64,000 nt of DNA from Amborella trichopoda. Lineage: Eukaryota > Streptophyta > Magnoliopsida > Amborellales > Amborellaceae. Below the pieces are notes generated by a model. It was not told the DNA's origin, made no database searches, and saw only the letters and a list, made by a program, of their open reading frames with translations. Both the position numbers and the translations under genes were made by a program. This document shows positions 1-11,199 of the stretch, piece after piece; within the stretch, counting starts at the first letter, position 1, and the number at the start of each line of letters is the position of its first letter. The DNA is taken from the NCBI RefSeq assembly GCF_000471905.2, contig NW_006498507.1, forward strand, positions 4,796,688 to 4,860,687, given 5' to 3'.

Positions 1-360
1 ATGTATAGGAATATGATGCAACAATCTTAAAAATCCATATTATGGTTATTTGTTTGATTCAAATTTTGAAATATATATTCTTTTCATTCTAATGATCAAT
101 CACAAAAAAAGAAAAAATTGAAAACACAACATAAAAAGTATTTTTTAGCTCAATTAATATAGGCTGTTCATTTTGGTGAGATGCTTAGATCTAGGCCTTA
201 GAAGAATTTTTTTATTTCCAATTTTTTTAGATGGCTTTATTATCATTAGACGAACAATGTCAAAGAAGAAAAACAGTTATTTTGAGTTTTTAGAGGGGAC
301 CTATTTTGACCATATTTAGGGTTCAAATTGATTTTTTTTTTTTTTGGCGAGGGGATTAAT
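1..360 (-). repeat. MITE family A, inverted copy, cut by window start
   Basis: The sequence is the reverse complement of roughly 480-905, with scattered substitutions. Matching landmarks include the stretch around the AGATCTAGGCCTTAGAAG motif near 188-204 and its complement near 692-708. Together with the next copy it forms a fold-back of about 0.9 kb whose loop is about 110 bases. The outer end lies beyond the window. No coding potential is seen. Confidence 0.75.
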
Positions 361-365
361 TATTG

Positions 366-918
366 AGCAATGATCCAATACAACGGTTGTATCATAGTAT
401 AATGCAACGACACTTCTAGAAAACCATGTTTGTGGTATTTGTACAACCCCAAATTTTACACGCTCTCTCTCTCTTCATCTCAATAATCAATCCTCACCAA
501 AAAAAAATTTAAATTTAAACCCTAGATATGGTTAAAATGAGTCCCTTGAAAAAACAAATCTAGACCATTCATTTTATAAATTTCAATATCTTAGCCTTTA
601 TAAACTGAAAATCATTTTTTAATTTTTTTTAATATTGTTCATCTAATGATAATAAAGTCATCCAAAAAAATTGGAAATAAAAAAATCCTTCTAAGGCCTA
701 GATCTATGCATCTCACCAAAATGAACGGCTTATGTTAATTGGGCTAAACAAATGCTTTCTACGTTGTGTTTTTAAATTAATTTTTTTTTTTTTTGTGATT
801 GTTCATTAGAATAAAAAAAATATATATTTTAAAATTTGAATCAAACAAATGGTCATAAAATAATTTTTTAATATTGTTGCACCGTATTAATATATAACGG
901 TTGTATGAAATCATTACC
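366..918 (+). mobile_element. MITE family A, complete copy
   Basis: The 553-bp element starts with AGCAATGATCCAATACAAC and ends with the near-complement (ATACAACGGTT-type palindrome, then AATCATTACC), giving terminal inverted repeats of about 40 bp. A second copy in the same orientation lies at 56316-56845 with colinear sequence throughout. It is non-coding and non-autonomous. The transposase superfamily cannot be assigned from what is visible. Confidence 0.7.
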
Positions 919-1338
919 TCTTATTTATTTATATATAAATAAGAGACTCTTAAGAAAAATCGAGTTGGGACCCACACTAATGATCCGTCCTAAAAACAGT
1001 ACAGTAAAGGTCTTACAAATTTTCCCATACAAAAACAGTACATGTCATACAAATTTTCACCTACATGGTCACCAACTCTTAAAAACATTGCACCAACTTA
1101 TTAAAATTGAGCTGGTTCGCTAGTTCTGCGTACACCAAGAGAGGAAACCTCCAATGTCAAAAAATAAATGCTAGTGAGAGAGAGAGAGAGTGTCCTAGTG
1201 CCCGGAACCTAGTGACGGAGAGAGGGTGTGTGTTTTGAGTCTTGTCTGGTGTGCATGTGATAAATAAAGGTTCACATTGTGGGGTGGCAGTCATCCAGAG
1301 AGGCAATATTCAATATTGGATTATTGTAGGGGGGAGAG

Positions 1339-1450
1339 AGAGAGAGAGATTCTATCTGGGGCCCCGTATTGTTAAGGGTAATTGATTCAATAAATTTCTC
1401 TCTCTAGAGAGAGAGAGATTCTATTTGGGGCCCCGTATTATTAAGAGGGC
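1339..1450 (+). repeat. Tandem duplication with GA tract upstream of TCP20
   Basis: A block of about 74 bp consisting of a GA tract followed by ATTCTAT(C/T)TGGGGCCCCGT occurs twice in tandem. More GA tracts lie between 1165 and 1810. This is probably distal promoter of the TCP gene. GA/CT tracts are frequent in plant promoters, but no function can be shown here. Confidence 0.6.
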
Positions 1451-2001
1451 AGGCAGTTCATTTCGTTTCATAAAATTTATCTTTCTCTCTCTAAAATTGT
1501 TAAAAGTTTTGGGCTTGCGGTGGACTGATGTTCTGGAGTGTTGCAGAAGCAACTGTGACAATGAACGCCGGCCCTGTCATGCTGTACCACCTGTGCCACT
1601 CCTTCCCCTCCACGTCCGTTTTTGAGTCGCTTTGAAGAGATTCATCTCGACAATAATAGCAACGAAGCCATTGTTTTAGAGAGAGAAAATGATGCATGGA
1701 ATGTATGTGAAAGCAGCGGCGGTTAAAAACCAAAATTCAAGAGAGACAAAGTGTGTACTGTTTAGACTCCAGAGAGAGAGAGAGGGGACTTTTAGAGAGA
1801 GAAAGAGGGGACCGTAATTATGGATTTGGTAATGAAAGTGTCAAGTCCCCAAAACGGTCAAAAAGATTTCATCAACAGTGGACAGTTAAAAGGCCAAAAA
1901 GGAGGGATATATGTAGAGAGTGAAAGTCGAAAACAAAGAGGAAAACAGTCCACCTGCAGTAATTTGGGGGGTCATTCTTTCAGTTTCGCTCTCACTCCTG
2001 C

Positions 2002-2008
2002 TATAAAC
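2002..2008 (+). promoter_or_regulatory. Candidate TATA box of TCP20
   Basis: TATAAAC lies 113 bp upstream of the ATG at 2121. Transcription starting about 30 bp downstream would give a pyrimidine-rich 5' leader of roughly 85-90 bases, a plausible plant length. No other good TATA motif lies nearby. Confidence 0.45.
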
Positions 2009-2120
2009 GGCGAATACCCATGAATTCTTAAGGCTTTCAGGACCCTCTCTTCACTCCACTTTCTATCTCTAACCCACCAACCCTTTTGAGGCCCTAACTT
2101 TCTCTCTCTAACCCACCCAA

Positions 2121-3017
2121 ATGGATCCAAAGTCCTCAAAGCTCCCGCCCCATGAAGTTCCCAAGTTCCATCAAGCCCTTGGCCTCCAGCCAGAGAAGAG
2201 AGAGAACAGCAACTCCACCAAAGGTGGTGGAGAACCCAGAGATTTGCCGATAGTTGAGGTGATGAGTGAGAAAGAGGAAGCAAAGAAACAGTTAGCCCCA
2301 AAAAGAAGCTCAAACAAAGATAGACACACAAAGGTGGATGGAAGAGGAAGAAGAATAAGAATGCCTGCTCTTTGTGCGGCTAGGATCTTCCAATTGACAA
2401 GAGAATTGGGGCATAAATCCGATGGAGAAACCATTCAATGGCTGCTTCAACAGGCTGAGCCATCAATTATAGCGGCGACCGGTACGGGGACTATTCCAGC
2501 TTCTGCCCTAGCCTCTGCAGGTCCCATGGCTAACCAAGCAAGCTCTGCTTCGTCTGGTTCAAAAATGGAGGAATTGGGTAATAGAGCGAATTGGACAATG
2601 GTGAGTAATCTCCATAGATCTCCACTAACGAGTAGCTTGTGGCCTTCAGTTGGGGGATTTGGGTCTGGTTTTCTTCACCACTCTGCACCATCTAGTTCGA
2701 ATTTAGGGAGCGAGAACGCGAGCTTTGTGCCTCGAATTGGGTTTTCGGGGTTCGAAATGCCGAGCTCTCATTTAGGTCATATGAATCTTAGCTCTATTTT
2801 GGGCAATACCTCAGGTGGTGGAAACCATAATCAGCAACTTCCTGGTTTAGAGCTTGGTCTTTCACCTGATGGCCATATTGGGGTTTTGAGTACACAGGCT
2901 TTGAGCCAATTTTATCAGCAAATTGGGCAGAGTAGAGGGGGAAGCATGCATCATCAGCATCAAAATCAGCAGCAGGGTCCTTCTTCGAAGGACGATTCTC
3001 AGGGTTCCAGACAGTAG
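2121..3017 (+). CDS. TCP20: Class I TCP transcription factor, TCP20-like
   Basis: This intronless 298-aa protein is a class I (PCF) TCP transcription factor. Class I TCPs bind GCCCR-type sites as dimers and promote growth and cell-cycle genes in the nucleus. The TCP domain spans about residues 60-118: basic part [20 protein letters not shown] (61-80), then helix-loop-helix [20 protein letters not shown]...[20 protein letters not shown]. The start MDPK, the [12 protein letters not shown] block, the [10 protein letters not shown] block, the His/Gln-rich tail and the C-terminal KDDSQGS match the TCP20 subgroup as I know it, and the length is close to the roughly 314 aa of Arabidopsis TCP20. The ATG sits in a good context (CAAATGG), with no better upstream start. 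No lesion is seen. The domain call is very secure; the exact ortholog is an inference. Confidence 0.96.
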   Translation: MDPKSSKLPPHEVPKFHQALGLQPEKRENSNSTKGGGEPRDLPIVEVMSEKEEAKKQLAPKRSSNKDRHTKVDGRGRRIRMPALCAARIFQLTRELGHKSDGETIQWLLQQAEPSIIAATGTGTIPASALASAGPMANQASSASSGSKMEELGNRANWTMVSNLHRSPLTSSLWPSVGGFGSGFLHHSAPSSSNLGSENASFVPRIGFSGFEMPSSHLGHMNLSSILGNTSGGGNHNQQLPGLELGLSPDGHIGVLSTQALSQFYQQIGQSRGGSMHHQHQNQQQGPSSKDDSQGSRQ

Positions 3018-3660
3018 ATAGAAAGTGTGAATTTTGGGAAAAAATTTGGTGGGTTTGAGAGGACATCAGGGGTTGAATTTTCCAGCTATTTTCTCCGCCC
3101 TCTCTCTCGATGCGCAGGGTTCTAGTGTTTCCTATGCAGCCCAAGACCTATCAATGGCTTTTGTGTGGAAATTTGTGGTATGCCCTAGTTGGCCCTGCAA
3201 TTTCTCCTCCATCTCTGCATAAGCTTTGCCAAATTCACCCAGTATGGTATTCTCTCTCTCCATTTTTTTGGGTATCACTTTAAACTACTGGAATCTCTCA
3301 ATCGATAAGGTTCTTATTATTATTATTATTATTTTTGTGTGTGATTTGGGTTTGGCAGGTTGAACCAGGAAAGCTGAATAGCTTGCGATTGCCCCCTATT
3401 TTGAGGTTTGTTTTAGAGGTGTGTTTATAAGATTTTATAGCCATTATTGATCATTTGTTTCTAGTTATAGGTGGCTTTCTGATTGGCTTTGTGTGAGAAG
3501 GAATTAAAAGGCCTGTAACTTTGTGTGGGAAGGAATTAAAAGGCTTTGACCTTTAGAATATTTGAGTTACTGTAAAAATTCTCATAAAGTAGAACGATGA
3601 CATTGTATTTTATTATGGTTGATAATCAGTAAATTTAAATACTGGTTTGAGGGGTTTTGT
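3018..3660 (+). other. 3' flank / likely 3' UTR of TCP20
   Basis: No coding sequence is seen. The first 200 bases are pyrimidine-rich and gene-like. A TTTGGCAG acceptor-like site ends near 3358, so a 3'-UTR intron is possible but unproven. A direct duplication of about 30 bp (GTGTGAGAAGGAATTAAAAG) occurs at 3491-3554. Confidence 0.35.
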
Positions 3661-3995
3661 ATACTTCTCTGATTCAATATTCATCCTTTAATATTTAGAT
3701 TTTAATCGCACTTCAACCGGAGTTTTGTATACTTCTCTGATCCAATATTCATCCTTTAGGATTTAGATTTTGATCACACTTCAACTTTTTGCATGGCGCT
3801 TAATTTTGTTGTCATCGTTGTCATCATGATCATAGTTCTTTGTATACTTCTCTGATCCAATATTCATCCTTTAGGATTTAGATTTTGATCACACTTCACC
3901 TGTTTGCATGGCATTTGCATAGTTCTGAGTACTTATATATTCTTAATTTTGTTGTCATCGTTGTCATCATGATCATATCATAGTTCTGAGTTAAT
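3655..3995 (+). repeat. Imperfect tandem triplication
   Basis: A block beginning TTGTATACTTCTCTGAT and running through ATTCATCCTTTA...TTTAGATTTT...CACTTCA occurs three times (near 3656, 3724 and 3840). The second and third copies are followed by a GTTGTCATCGTTGTCATCATG block. It is non-coding; local duplication is the simplest explanation. Confidence 0.75.
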
Positions 3996-4702
3996 ATGCA
4001 TTCCTAATTTTGTTGACAAGATGGTTAACACCACCATCGCACCTCACATGTCTGTAACCACTATCACACTTGTCTTCATTAACCATTCACCATCATCATT
4101 GTCATCATGTTCATGCCATCGGAGTCGTAGCTATCTTTAAAAACTGATTTATCAAACCACTCAACATGTAGGGCTCAAAAATTGAAGGAGCAATTTTCGA
4201 TTTTTCACCCATCAAAACCAGAAGTGTTTTTTTTTTGGTAATATTGTTATTTTCAAATGCTAATATCGTAGTTAAAATCATTTACTTATTTTCATTCGGA
4301 AAATTTCTCAAACCACGTTCAAGAGTTTCACAACTTCACATTTCATTCTATCCCTTTGACCTACACTCCTACTTTCTGAATGCCCTTACAAAAGAGACAT
4401 CATGGCTCAAAAATTGATGCAGGGGTAATTTTCAATTTTTCTCCTCCATCAAAACCAAAACCAAATTAGTTTTCTTTTTTGTAATATTATTATTTTCAAA
4501 TACTAATATCAGTTAGCGTGTATACTATGTTCCCACGTGCTCAAAGTTTACATTTATTCCCTTATTCGAGTGACTGAAGCGTATTTTGTTGATATTAAAT
4601 TTTGGAATCCAATTTGGAATTACAGGATGAGTATATATTTAGTAGAAAATAAAAGAGGATTTTGAATAGCTAAACACTTAGATCTATCATCCAAAGTTGG
4701 AC

Positions 4703-5268
4703 AGTTTGTGTGTAATCTGAGTGCATAAATTTTTTCTCATAGCATTCTTTTTTTCTTTTATTGTGTTTGCTAGTTTGAGTAGGTCATATCCCCAAAATTT
4801 GTGTTATAAAAGTACTCTTAGCTAGAATTTGCTTAGTGAGCAAACGAGCATTTTGCTATTGCGGATATAATCTTTTTCATAAATTATTTGGTTATGGATT
4901 GCCAAAATTTGAAATTGCCCCACCAACCATTTCTAACCCATTATGATGTGTCCTTCAAGGGCTAGCCCTTAGTCTGTGTGTAATTTGAGTGCGTAAATTT
5001 TTTGTCATGCAGTTCTTTTTTTTTCTTTTATAATTTTTTGTTATGCAGTTCTTTTTTTTCTTTTATGCTGTTTGCTAGTTTTAGTAGGTCACATCCCCAA
5101 AAGTTGTGGTATAAAAGTACTCTTAGCTAGAATTTGATTGAGTGAGCAAACGAGCATTTTGCTATTGCAGTATATAATCTTTGTCAGAAATTATTTGGTT
5201 ATGGATTGCCAAAATTTGAAATTGCCCCTCCAACCATTTCTAACCCGTTATGATGTGTCCTTCAAGGG
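4703..5268 (+). repeat. Tandem duplication, period about 268 bp
   Basis: Positions 4703-4969 repeat at 4971-5268, with landmarks GAGTGAGCAAACGAGCATTTTGC-like and CCATTTCTAACCC in both copies. The second copy has an extra internal duplication of a T-rich CATGCAGTTC block. A related shorter direct repeat (GGCTCAAAAATTGA, then CCATCAAAACCA and a TAATATT...TTTTCAAAT block) lies at about 4171-4265 and 4402-4510. No coding signal is seen. Confidence 0.75.
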
Positions 5269-7290
5269 CTTTTAGAAATTAGTACAAAAGAAATAGGTGA
5301 AATATTAAATAGTAAATATTGCATAGTTTTGTGGTGGTTTGATAAATTTCCTATTGCATTATTTCATTTTGGGCACTGATTAGGCTTGCCCTTAGTCAAG
5401 AAAAATAACTCTATACAAAAATATTTGTTTAAGCATCATTTGATCACCATCATCGTCATCACCATCATAATAATTATCATGAATTATGTTGCATTAGGGA
5501 ATGCTTTATTTTCTTGCCTTTTCTATTGCGTTTGCTTGTGTAATTTCATTTGTCCACTTTTTTTTTTTTTGGATTGTATACAATGAGACCATTTACCTTT
5601 GAGACAAGGAGGTCATAATTACTTACAACTATCCAGATAGCCTGGGTATGTGACAAAGTTCAAGAAATTTTTTTTTGAAGTTTGAGTTTGGTCAATGAAA
5701 TAAATGCAACCATCAAATTTCACATCCAATGGTCAAAATAAATTGTGACCACCTTGTACCAAAGATACATGTCATTGTATACTTTTCCTTCTGTTTTTTT
5801 TATTCTAAAAATTAAAATCATTACCAAATTTAAATGCAGATTGATGTGCTCTGGAAGTTATGCATGATTCATCTATTGATGGGCCTTACAGACTTATTTT
5901 CTATTTTAGTGGCTTCGTGCCTTGTTTACTGCTTGCTTAAATTCTATTATAACTTATTTTTTACTAGCTTACATTCTGAGTGACTTTAACTGCAATCTGT
6001 TCTTCTTCAAGATGATTAGTCGGCATACCAATATCTTTGCTTCTTATATCTGTCTATTTCGATCCAGTACCTACTAATGCAACGAAAAACCTTTGTTTTA
6101 TATTTAGGATCGTTCTTCTGGGTTACTCTAAGTATCTTATTTTAAGTTGTGCATTGCATCATGTCGAAACACAATCGAATTCATTTCTCTTCGTTTCTTT
6201 TATTTTCTTGTTATTTTTCTGGTTTTTGACTGTGCATGAAGAACTATATTTCTTGAGGCATCATTTTTTAATAGTAATCTGATTTCAGTTAAACAAGTAG
6301 TTTGCATTCTAGTTATTTAGACTGTTGATTCATCACTATTTCCAATTTTCAGAAGTTATCAATGTTGATATAATACTGCTATGATTATGTTTGAAAATCT
6401 AGTAATATTGGGATGGCCACGAAGTACATCTTTGATGAAATATTATGAGAACTAGTTATTGTAGGTGTATCCAATTTTTTTTACAGTTTAGGATAACTAA
6501 GAGATTACAATTTAGGGTAACTAAAATATTATAATTTGATAGCCTGGAATTTGTTAAAGTCATCCATAGATTTGAATATTAATCCCTCACGTTCTGAAGT
6601 GAAAATCAGGTGGAACTACTAATCTCCGTGTGATATTAACTATTGTATATGTTTAAGAAGAGCAGTTTAAGAGAAACAAGGTATGCTTTTGTCATCATTT
6701 CATGAGATTATTTAGTTTAGTTTGAGGACTCTATGCTATGATGATATGAGGAATCCTAATTTTCAATTGATGAAAATGTCGAACCCAACCGACCCGAAAA
6801 GGGTTGATTATGTGTGTTATATCTTTTGTTCAATAGCTGGTTTAGATTTTGATTTTTGATTGGATTGTCGATATCTAAGGAGATAGATCTGTCTGGCGAA
6901 TTCTAAACCATCAACTCTATAAACTACTTTATTTAATCTCATACTCTAGAGAAGCAAATAAGCACCCTTTTTGTAGAAGAAATTCTTTCTTTTGGTAGAC
7001 CTATATAATCAGCACAACTTCAGAAGAGAAAAGGTAGACAAGAAATTCTTTCTTATGGAAGACCTATAAGTCAGTGGCTTTTTTACAAGAATATAAATAT
7101 TTTGTCTCACACAAACAAAAAAAGAAACAGAAAAGTAAAAAGACTAAGAATATGCACATCTGGAACACATGATATACTAATTAACTAGTTACTAGACTTT
7201 TCTGATAGGATAAAAAGCATAGCTGGATAAAAGCGAACATATTCTATGAGATCTAGATTGTCAACTCGACTAGTACCTCAATATCCTAAA
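5269..7290. other. Gene-free AT-rich spacer
   Basis: I see only short chance open frames and low-complexity AT-rich sequence. There are no recognisable domains, structured RNA or clear inverted repeats. Confidence 0.4.
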
Positions 7291-7292
7291 GT

Positions 7293-7298
7293 TTTATT
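7293..7298 (-). terminator. Candidate poly(A) signal of the defensin-like gene
   Basis: AATAAA on the minus strand lies about 92 bases downstream of the stop codon at 7390-7392, a typical plant 3'-UTR distance. Confidence 0.4.
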
Positions 7299-7307
7299 AG
7301 ACAAATC

Positions 7308-7425
7308 ACTCATCCCAACATATGTAAAGCTTTACCTTCACCGACAAACCACTCATCCCCAATATATGCAACGCGTTCCGTGGAGCTACTCATCCCCAAC
7401 ATAGGCAAAGCTTTCCTTGGGAGCC
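7308..7425 (-). repeat. Triplicated motif covering the 3' end of the defensin-like ORF
   Basis: ACTCATCCC(C)AACATA plus a following AAAGCTTTCC-like block occurs at about 7308, 7350 and 7388. The third copy contains the last codons and stop of the peptide gene; the other two lie in its 3' UTR. Confidence 0.6.
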
Positions 7426-7605
7426 AGCGGAGCAAGCAGCATTCAAATATTTGTCTTTGAGCACCCTCTTGCACTCATTCATGCATTGAAACATAGTGCA
7501 AGGGTACATTTCTATACCAAACGCGCCATCAACGACACCAGGCCCCATGACAAGAAGAACAAACACTATAACAGCAACCATTTCTGATGCACTTTTAGTC
7601 TCCAT
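7390..7605 (-). CDS. Small secreted cysteine-rich defensin-like peptide
   Basis: This is a 71-aa open frame. The N-terminus (about residues 1-28) has a hydrophobic VAVIVFVLLVMGPGVVDG core typical of a secretory signal peptide. The mature part has six cysteines spaced C-x4-C-x3-C-x11-C-x8-C-x1-C. The CxxxC plus CxC pair is the signature of the cysteine-stabilised alpha-beta fold of plant defensin-like (LCR/DEFL) peptides, which act outside the cell in defence or in cell-cell and pollen signalling. Only six cysteines are present, where classic plant defensins have eight. The gene appears to be one exon, although many DEFL genes have an intron in the signal peptide. A TATATA motif about 205 bp upstream and an AATAAA downstream frame it. 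The start at MET is the first ATG in frame. The specific role is unknown, and a non-functional relic is possible. Confidence 0.65.
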   Translation of the reverse strand: METKSASEMVAVIVFVLLVMGPGVVDGAFGIEMYPCTMFQCMNECKRVLKDKYLNAACSAGSQGKLCLCWG

Positions 7606-7809
7606 TTTGGAAACTCAAAAACCTAACAAGAGTTTAAGGACCTAATAAGCACTTGCGAACGGATGGTTTCTACAGAATTGGGATTTGGAGGGCCTAAAAA
7701 GCAAGTTTAGCACCGAGATACAAAATATTGATGACGAATTCGACTCTCGAAATCTTAGCTAAAAGTGGCTCACTCTTGATGCTGGCTTGTCTCCTTCAAG
7801 TCAAGCAAG

Positions 7810-7816
7810 ATATATA
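7810..7816 (-). promoter_or_regulatory. Candidate TATA box of the defensin-like gene
   Basis: CTATATATC on the minus strand lies about 205 bases upstream of the ATG at 7605. This implies a leader of roughly 175 bases, somewhat long, so the assignment is tentative. Confidence 0.3.
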
Positions 7817-8502
7817 GGCAATGCAAAAGGCACGTCATACGCACTGTACTTTGCTCATATCATTCTAATGCATTATAATGGTTGTGATTATTGGCATTTA
7901 ATTAATGTGATCAGCAGCACTAAGTAAATCTAAGTTTTGGTTACCATTGTAAAATGTTTTCGTCTTAATGGGGAGCACGCCAACACAATAATGGGATCGT
8001 CCTTTTGAGAAGAGCAGCCAATGGAGTGAGGCCATATGTGTGTCCTCCTGACACGTGTGGTCCAATAGGTGAACCCAATGGGGGCCCTTTGCCTTGTATT
8101 CTTAGTCTTAACAGTGTTTGGTATATAGGCCAATGATGTTCCTACGTATAGACCCCATCGTGTTATGGGGTGCACGTGAGCAAAGCCAATAAGAGAGGAG
8201 GGGAGGTCTACGTGAACCATTTTTTATTTGCCACGTGTGAGAAATGTTATAGGTGAAAGTTGTGTTTTGTGAGCATGTGAATTTAGGGCAAAAGGTTGAG
8301 ACCCACCTCATACACTTAGATGTATGGAGATTTGGGGTTATTATGTTAGGGTACTGATGGATAGGAAGTATACTCGATATTTTTTGATACAAGATGCCCT
8401 TGCCGCACTATGTAATAACCTTTTTGTTAATAGGGTATTTTAGATAATTAATTAGAGGTAAAATTGAAATTCTTGATAGAAAGAATATTATATAAGATGA
8501 AG
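7817..8502. other. Intergenic spacer
   Basis: No gene is recognised. Overlapping minus-strand frames at 7930-8392 show no domain, no signal peptide and no usable start context. Confidence 0.35.
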
Positions 8503-8847
8503 TTTCTATAAGGCCTAGGCTTTATAAAAACAAAATAAAGCCTCACCTCAAATCCTTATCTAGAAAGCACTTTAGGCATGGCAAATCTTTAAGACTGTTC
8601 CAAAACAATTTCCAACCTCATCAACAAAATTTGAAGCTAAAAAATGGTATAGATCTTGCGCATCTATGAACACTTATTTTTAAATTGGAATGGATGGTCT
8701 ACATGATTTGTTGCAATATAGACTATTTTTAAGACTTAGAAATCTTAACTTTCTTTCATAACCATAACATTCAAGCTGAAATAATTGAATTTAAAGGCTT
8801 TTCAATACAATTGCAATTTTTGAGAAGGTATGAGGTGAGGCTTTACC
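8503..8847 (+). mobile_element. MITE family B, GGCCTAGGCTTTATA subtype
   Basis: It begins AAGGCCTAGGCTTTATAAAA with AAAGCCTCACCTCA inside, and ends with TGAGGTGAGGCTTT. The interior carries the family core (GATCT...GGTCTA.ATGATTTGTTGCAATATA.ACTATTTTTA). A close relative with the same start lies at 53871-54172. It is non-coding. Confidence 0.65.
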
Positions 8848-9235
8848 TATACGTTTGGAGCCATATCAAAACATTTTCCTCTTTATTCTGACTTGTAGCG
8901 AAGGATGATGTCATTGTCATACCACATTTTTCTATTATTTTTGACTTGTAGCGAAATATGATATCATTGTCATACCACCTATATGGAGCAATGATTGTTT
9001 TTTAACAACGGATAAATGTCAAAAATATCTATTTTATCTCTCTTGATTTCAAAAGTGCACTTATTAAAAAAAATTATATTATAAAACAAGGGTGCATGAA
9101 TTTTCAAAAAGTTGATTATATTACGAGAATACTCGTATGTATAAGTACCCTAACATAATCCTTCTTTATAGGTGATCAAGATTTTTAACTACTTTTTGTC
9201 CAAGATCTTGGATAGTAGAGATAAGGTTTGAGAAA

Positions 9236-9560
9236 AGGGTGAGACTTATATAAGGCACCCACCTTAAACAATCAAGAGGCACTTTTAGGACAGATGCATT
9301 TGGGTGCTAGAACTCTTAGAGTGGCTCTCAAAATTTGTTTTTACTAGTAATTATGGAATTTAAAGCTCTAGAAATATAGATAATGTGTTACAAAATACTT
9401 TATTTTTAAGATTTGAAATCTTTTCTTTCTTTCTTTTTTTCGTATTTGTACATGTCGATGATCAATTTGAGACTTCGTAAACCTCAGACAAACCTTTTTC
9501 AATATATTTTTAGATGTGCCTTAGTTCTATATTATAAAATTCATACCTTATATATTTTGT
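9236..9560 (+). mobile_element. MITE family B, diverged copy
   Basis: It starts with GAGACTTATATAAGGCACCC and CACCTTAAACAATCAAGAGG. It contains GATAATGTGTTACAAAATAC and TACATGTCGATGATCAATTTGA, and ends in a GTGCCTTAGTTCTATATTATA block. Order and spacing match the other family B copies. Confidence 0.55.
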
Positions 9561-10545
9561 TTGTAGGGGAAATGAAAGCTGAAACTAAGCTGAAATTATA
9601 CCTTAGTCGAGAAAACTGAAATTAAGTAGCATTAAGGTTTATCATACTATTTTGTTTGGAGAAATCCTAAATTGAAGGTAGCGGATCTGTGTTAACCACA
9701 CTTTCAAAAGAGATTGAATTATTGGGGAACTAGGACCTGACACCAAGCTCATCGCCAAAGGTTCATACAAGTGTTTCAGAACCCAAATTGGTAGAGCGTA
9801 TCATTCACCTATAGATATGTGCTACATAGGTGATCTTGATCAAATCTAAATCAGTTCAAATTAGTAGATCCAAAAAATATGAAAAATAATTAAAATAAAA
9901 TAAAAACAAGGATTTATGAGATGCGAATATAGAGGGAATTTAATAAATATTAGATAAACCTAAAAAAGGAAAAATATATATGTTTTTGTGTTTTTTTTTT
10001 GGGGGGAGGAGGAGTCGGTCATCTAGGGGGAACCGAAATAGGACCCATACCATTAAGGAATTGGTTTGGTCACGATTCCCCATACTGATCGAAAATCGCT
10101 AGATCTTAAAACACTAGGCAATACGAAAACATCTAGTTTGTTTGATACCCTATTGTTAATATCTAGATAAAAAACCCCTGTTGTTAATATCTAGATAAAA
10201 ATAATTCTTACTGAGCTTTCTTTCTCTCAACAGAAAGACAGCTTTGTGCGTTGTAAATCTTCTTGTTTTAGAGTAGTCAATAGAGTGTTTGATCTTTTAT
10301 ATGATCGCACTCTCAACCATTTCACGCTATTATATAAAGGTTAGAACTAATCTTATTCAAACTTGAAATGGGACCTCAGCTTTTCATCAAGGCACAATGG
10401 AATCCTCAAATTCTCATACTTCTACTCTTGAGACTCCTATTTGAACGCACTTTGAGAGTACAGGTCGGATCGGGCTGGATCCGAATCTAAATGGTATGTG
10501 TCGGATCGGGGTTTAAATCGGATCCTGGACGTTTAGATCTGGATA
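9561..10545. other. Gene-free stretch before the assembly gap
   Basis: No coding signal is seen. The last ~110 bases (10440-10545) hold repeated GGATC/GATCGG/GATCTGGAT words. These recur after the gap at 11190-11450, suggesting one repeat family flanks and probably fills the gap. Confidence 0.4.
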
Positions 10546-10842
10546 NNNNNNNNNNNNNNNNNNNNNNNNNNNNNNNNNNNNNNNNNNNNNNNNNNNNNNN
10601 NNNNNNNNNNNNNNNNNNNNNNNNNNNNNNNNNNNNNNNNNNNNNNNNNNNNNNNNNNNNNNNNNNNNNNNNNNNNNNNNNNNNNNNNNNNNNNNNNNNN
10701 NNNNNNNNNNNNNNNNNNNNNNNNNNNNNNNNNNNNNNNNNNNNNNNNNNNNNNNNNNNNNNNNNNNNNNNNNNNNNNNNNNNNNNNNNNNNNNNNNNNN
10801 NNNNNNNNNNNNNNNNNNNNNNNNNNNNNNNNNNNNNNNNNN
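10546..10842. other. Assembly gap (297 N)
   Basis: A run of N. Any open frame read through it is meaningless. It starts beside a palindromic element, which may be why the assembly failed here. Confidence 0.99.
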
Positions 10843-11199
10843 GAATCTAGGTCAATCTGACAATCACGGATGTCTGGTAGTGTTTGAATTTTAGTTTTTT
10901 TTTCTATAAATCCAAATTACTTGAAATTTTAGGTGCGTATTCATAAAAAATAATTAGATCTTGGAAAAATATCAAAAACATATTTACATAAAATAAATTC
11001 ACCAAAATACCCCCAAAACTTTTTGAGGGGTATTTTGGTCTTTTTATTTTTTACGAATAAATTTTTTTATATTTTTATTAGGTGCGCCTTGATGAGAAGA
11101 AAACACACCTAAAATTTCAAGTGGTTTGGATTTGTAGAAAAAAAAAAAAAATTAAAACACTACCAGACATCTGTGATCGTCAGATCGATCCAGATTCAA
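10843..11199 (+). mobile_element. Hairpin MITE, family M, first copy
   Basis: This is a near-perfect long palindrome. GATGTCTGGTAGTGTTTGAA at 10868 is mirrored by its complement ending at 11173. ACTTGAAATTTTAGGTGCG is mirrored by the CACCTAAAATTTCAAGTGG block. The centre (about 11010-11040) reads ACCAAAATACCCCC...GGGGTATTTTGGT. The symmetry continues outward to the gap edge (GAATCTAGGTC / GATCCAGATTC), so the element may extend into the N run. Confidence 0.75.

Noticed and set aside
1500..2434. Minus-strand frames opposite the TCP20 promoter and 5' coding region
   Set aside because: Shadows of the TCP gene and of GA/CT tracts.
10491..10850. 119-codon open frame
   Set aside because: Nearly all of it is N; it only reads through the assembly gap.
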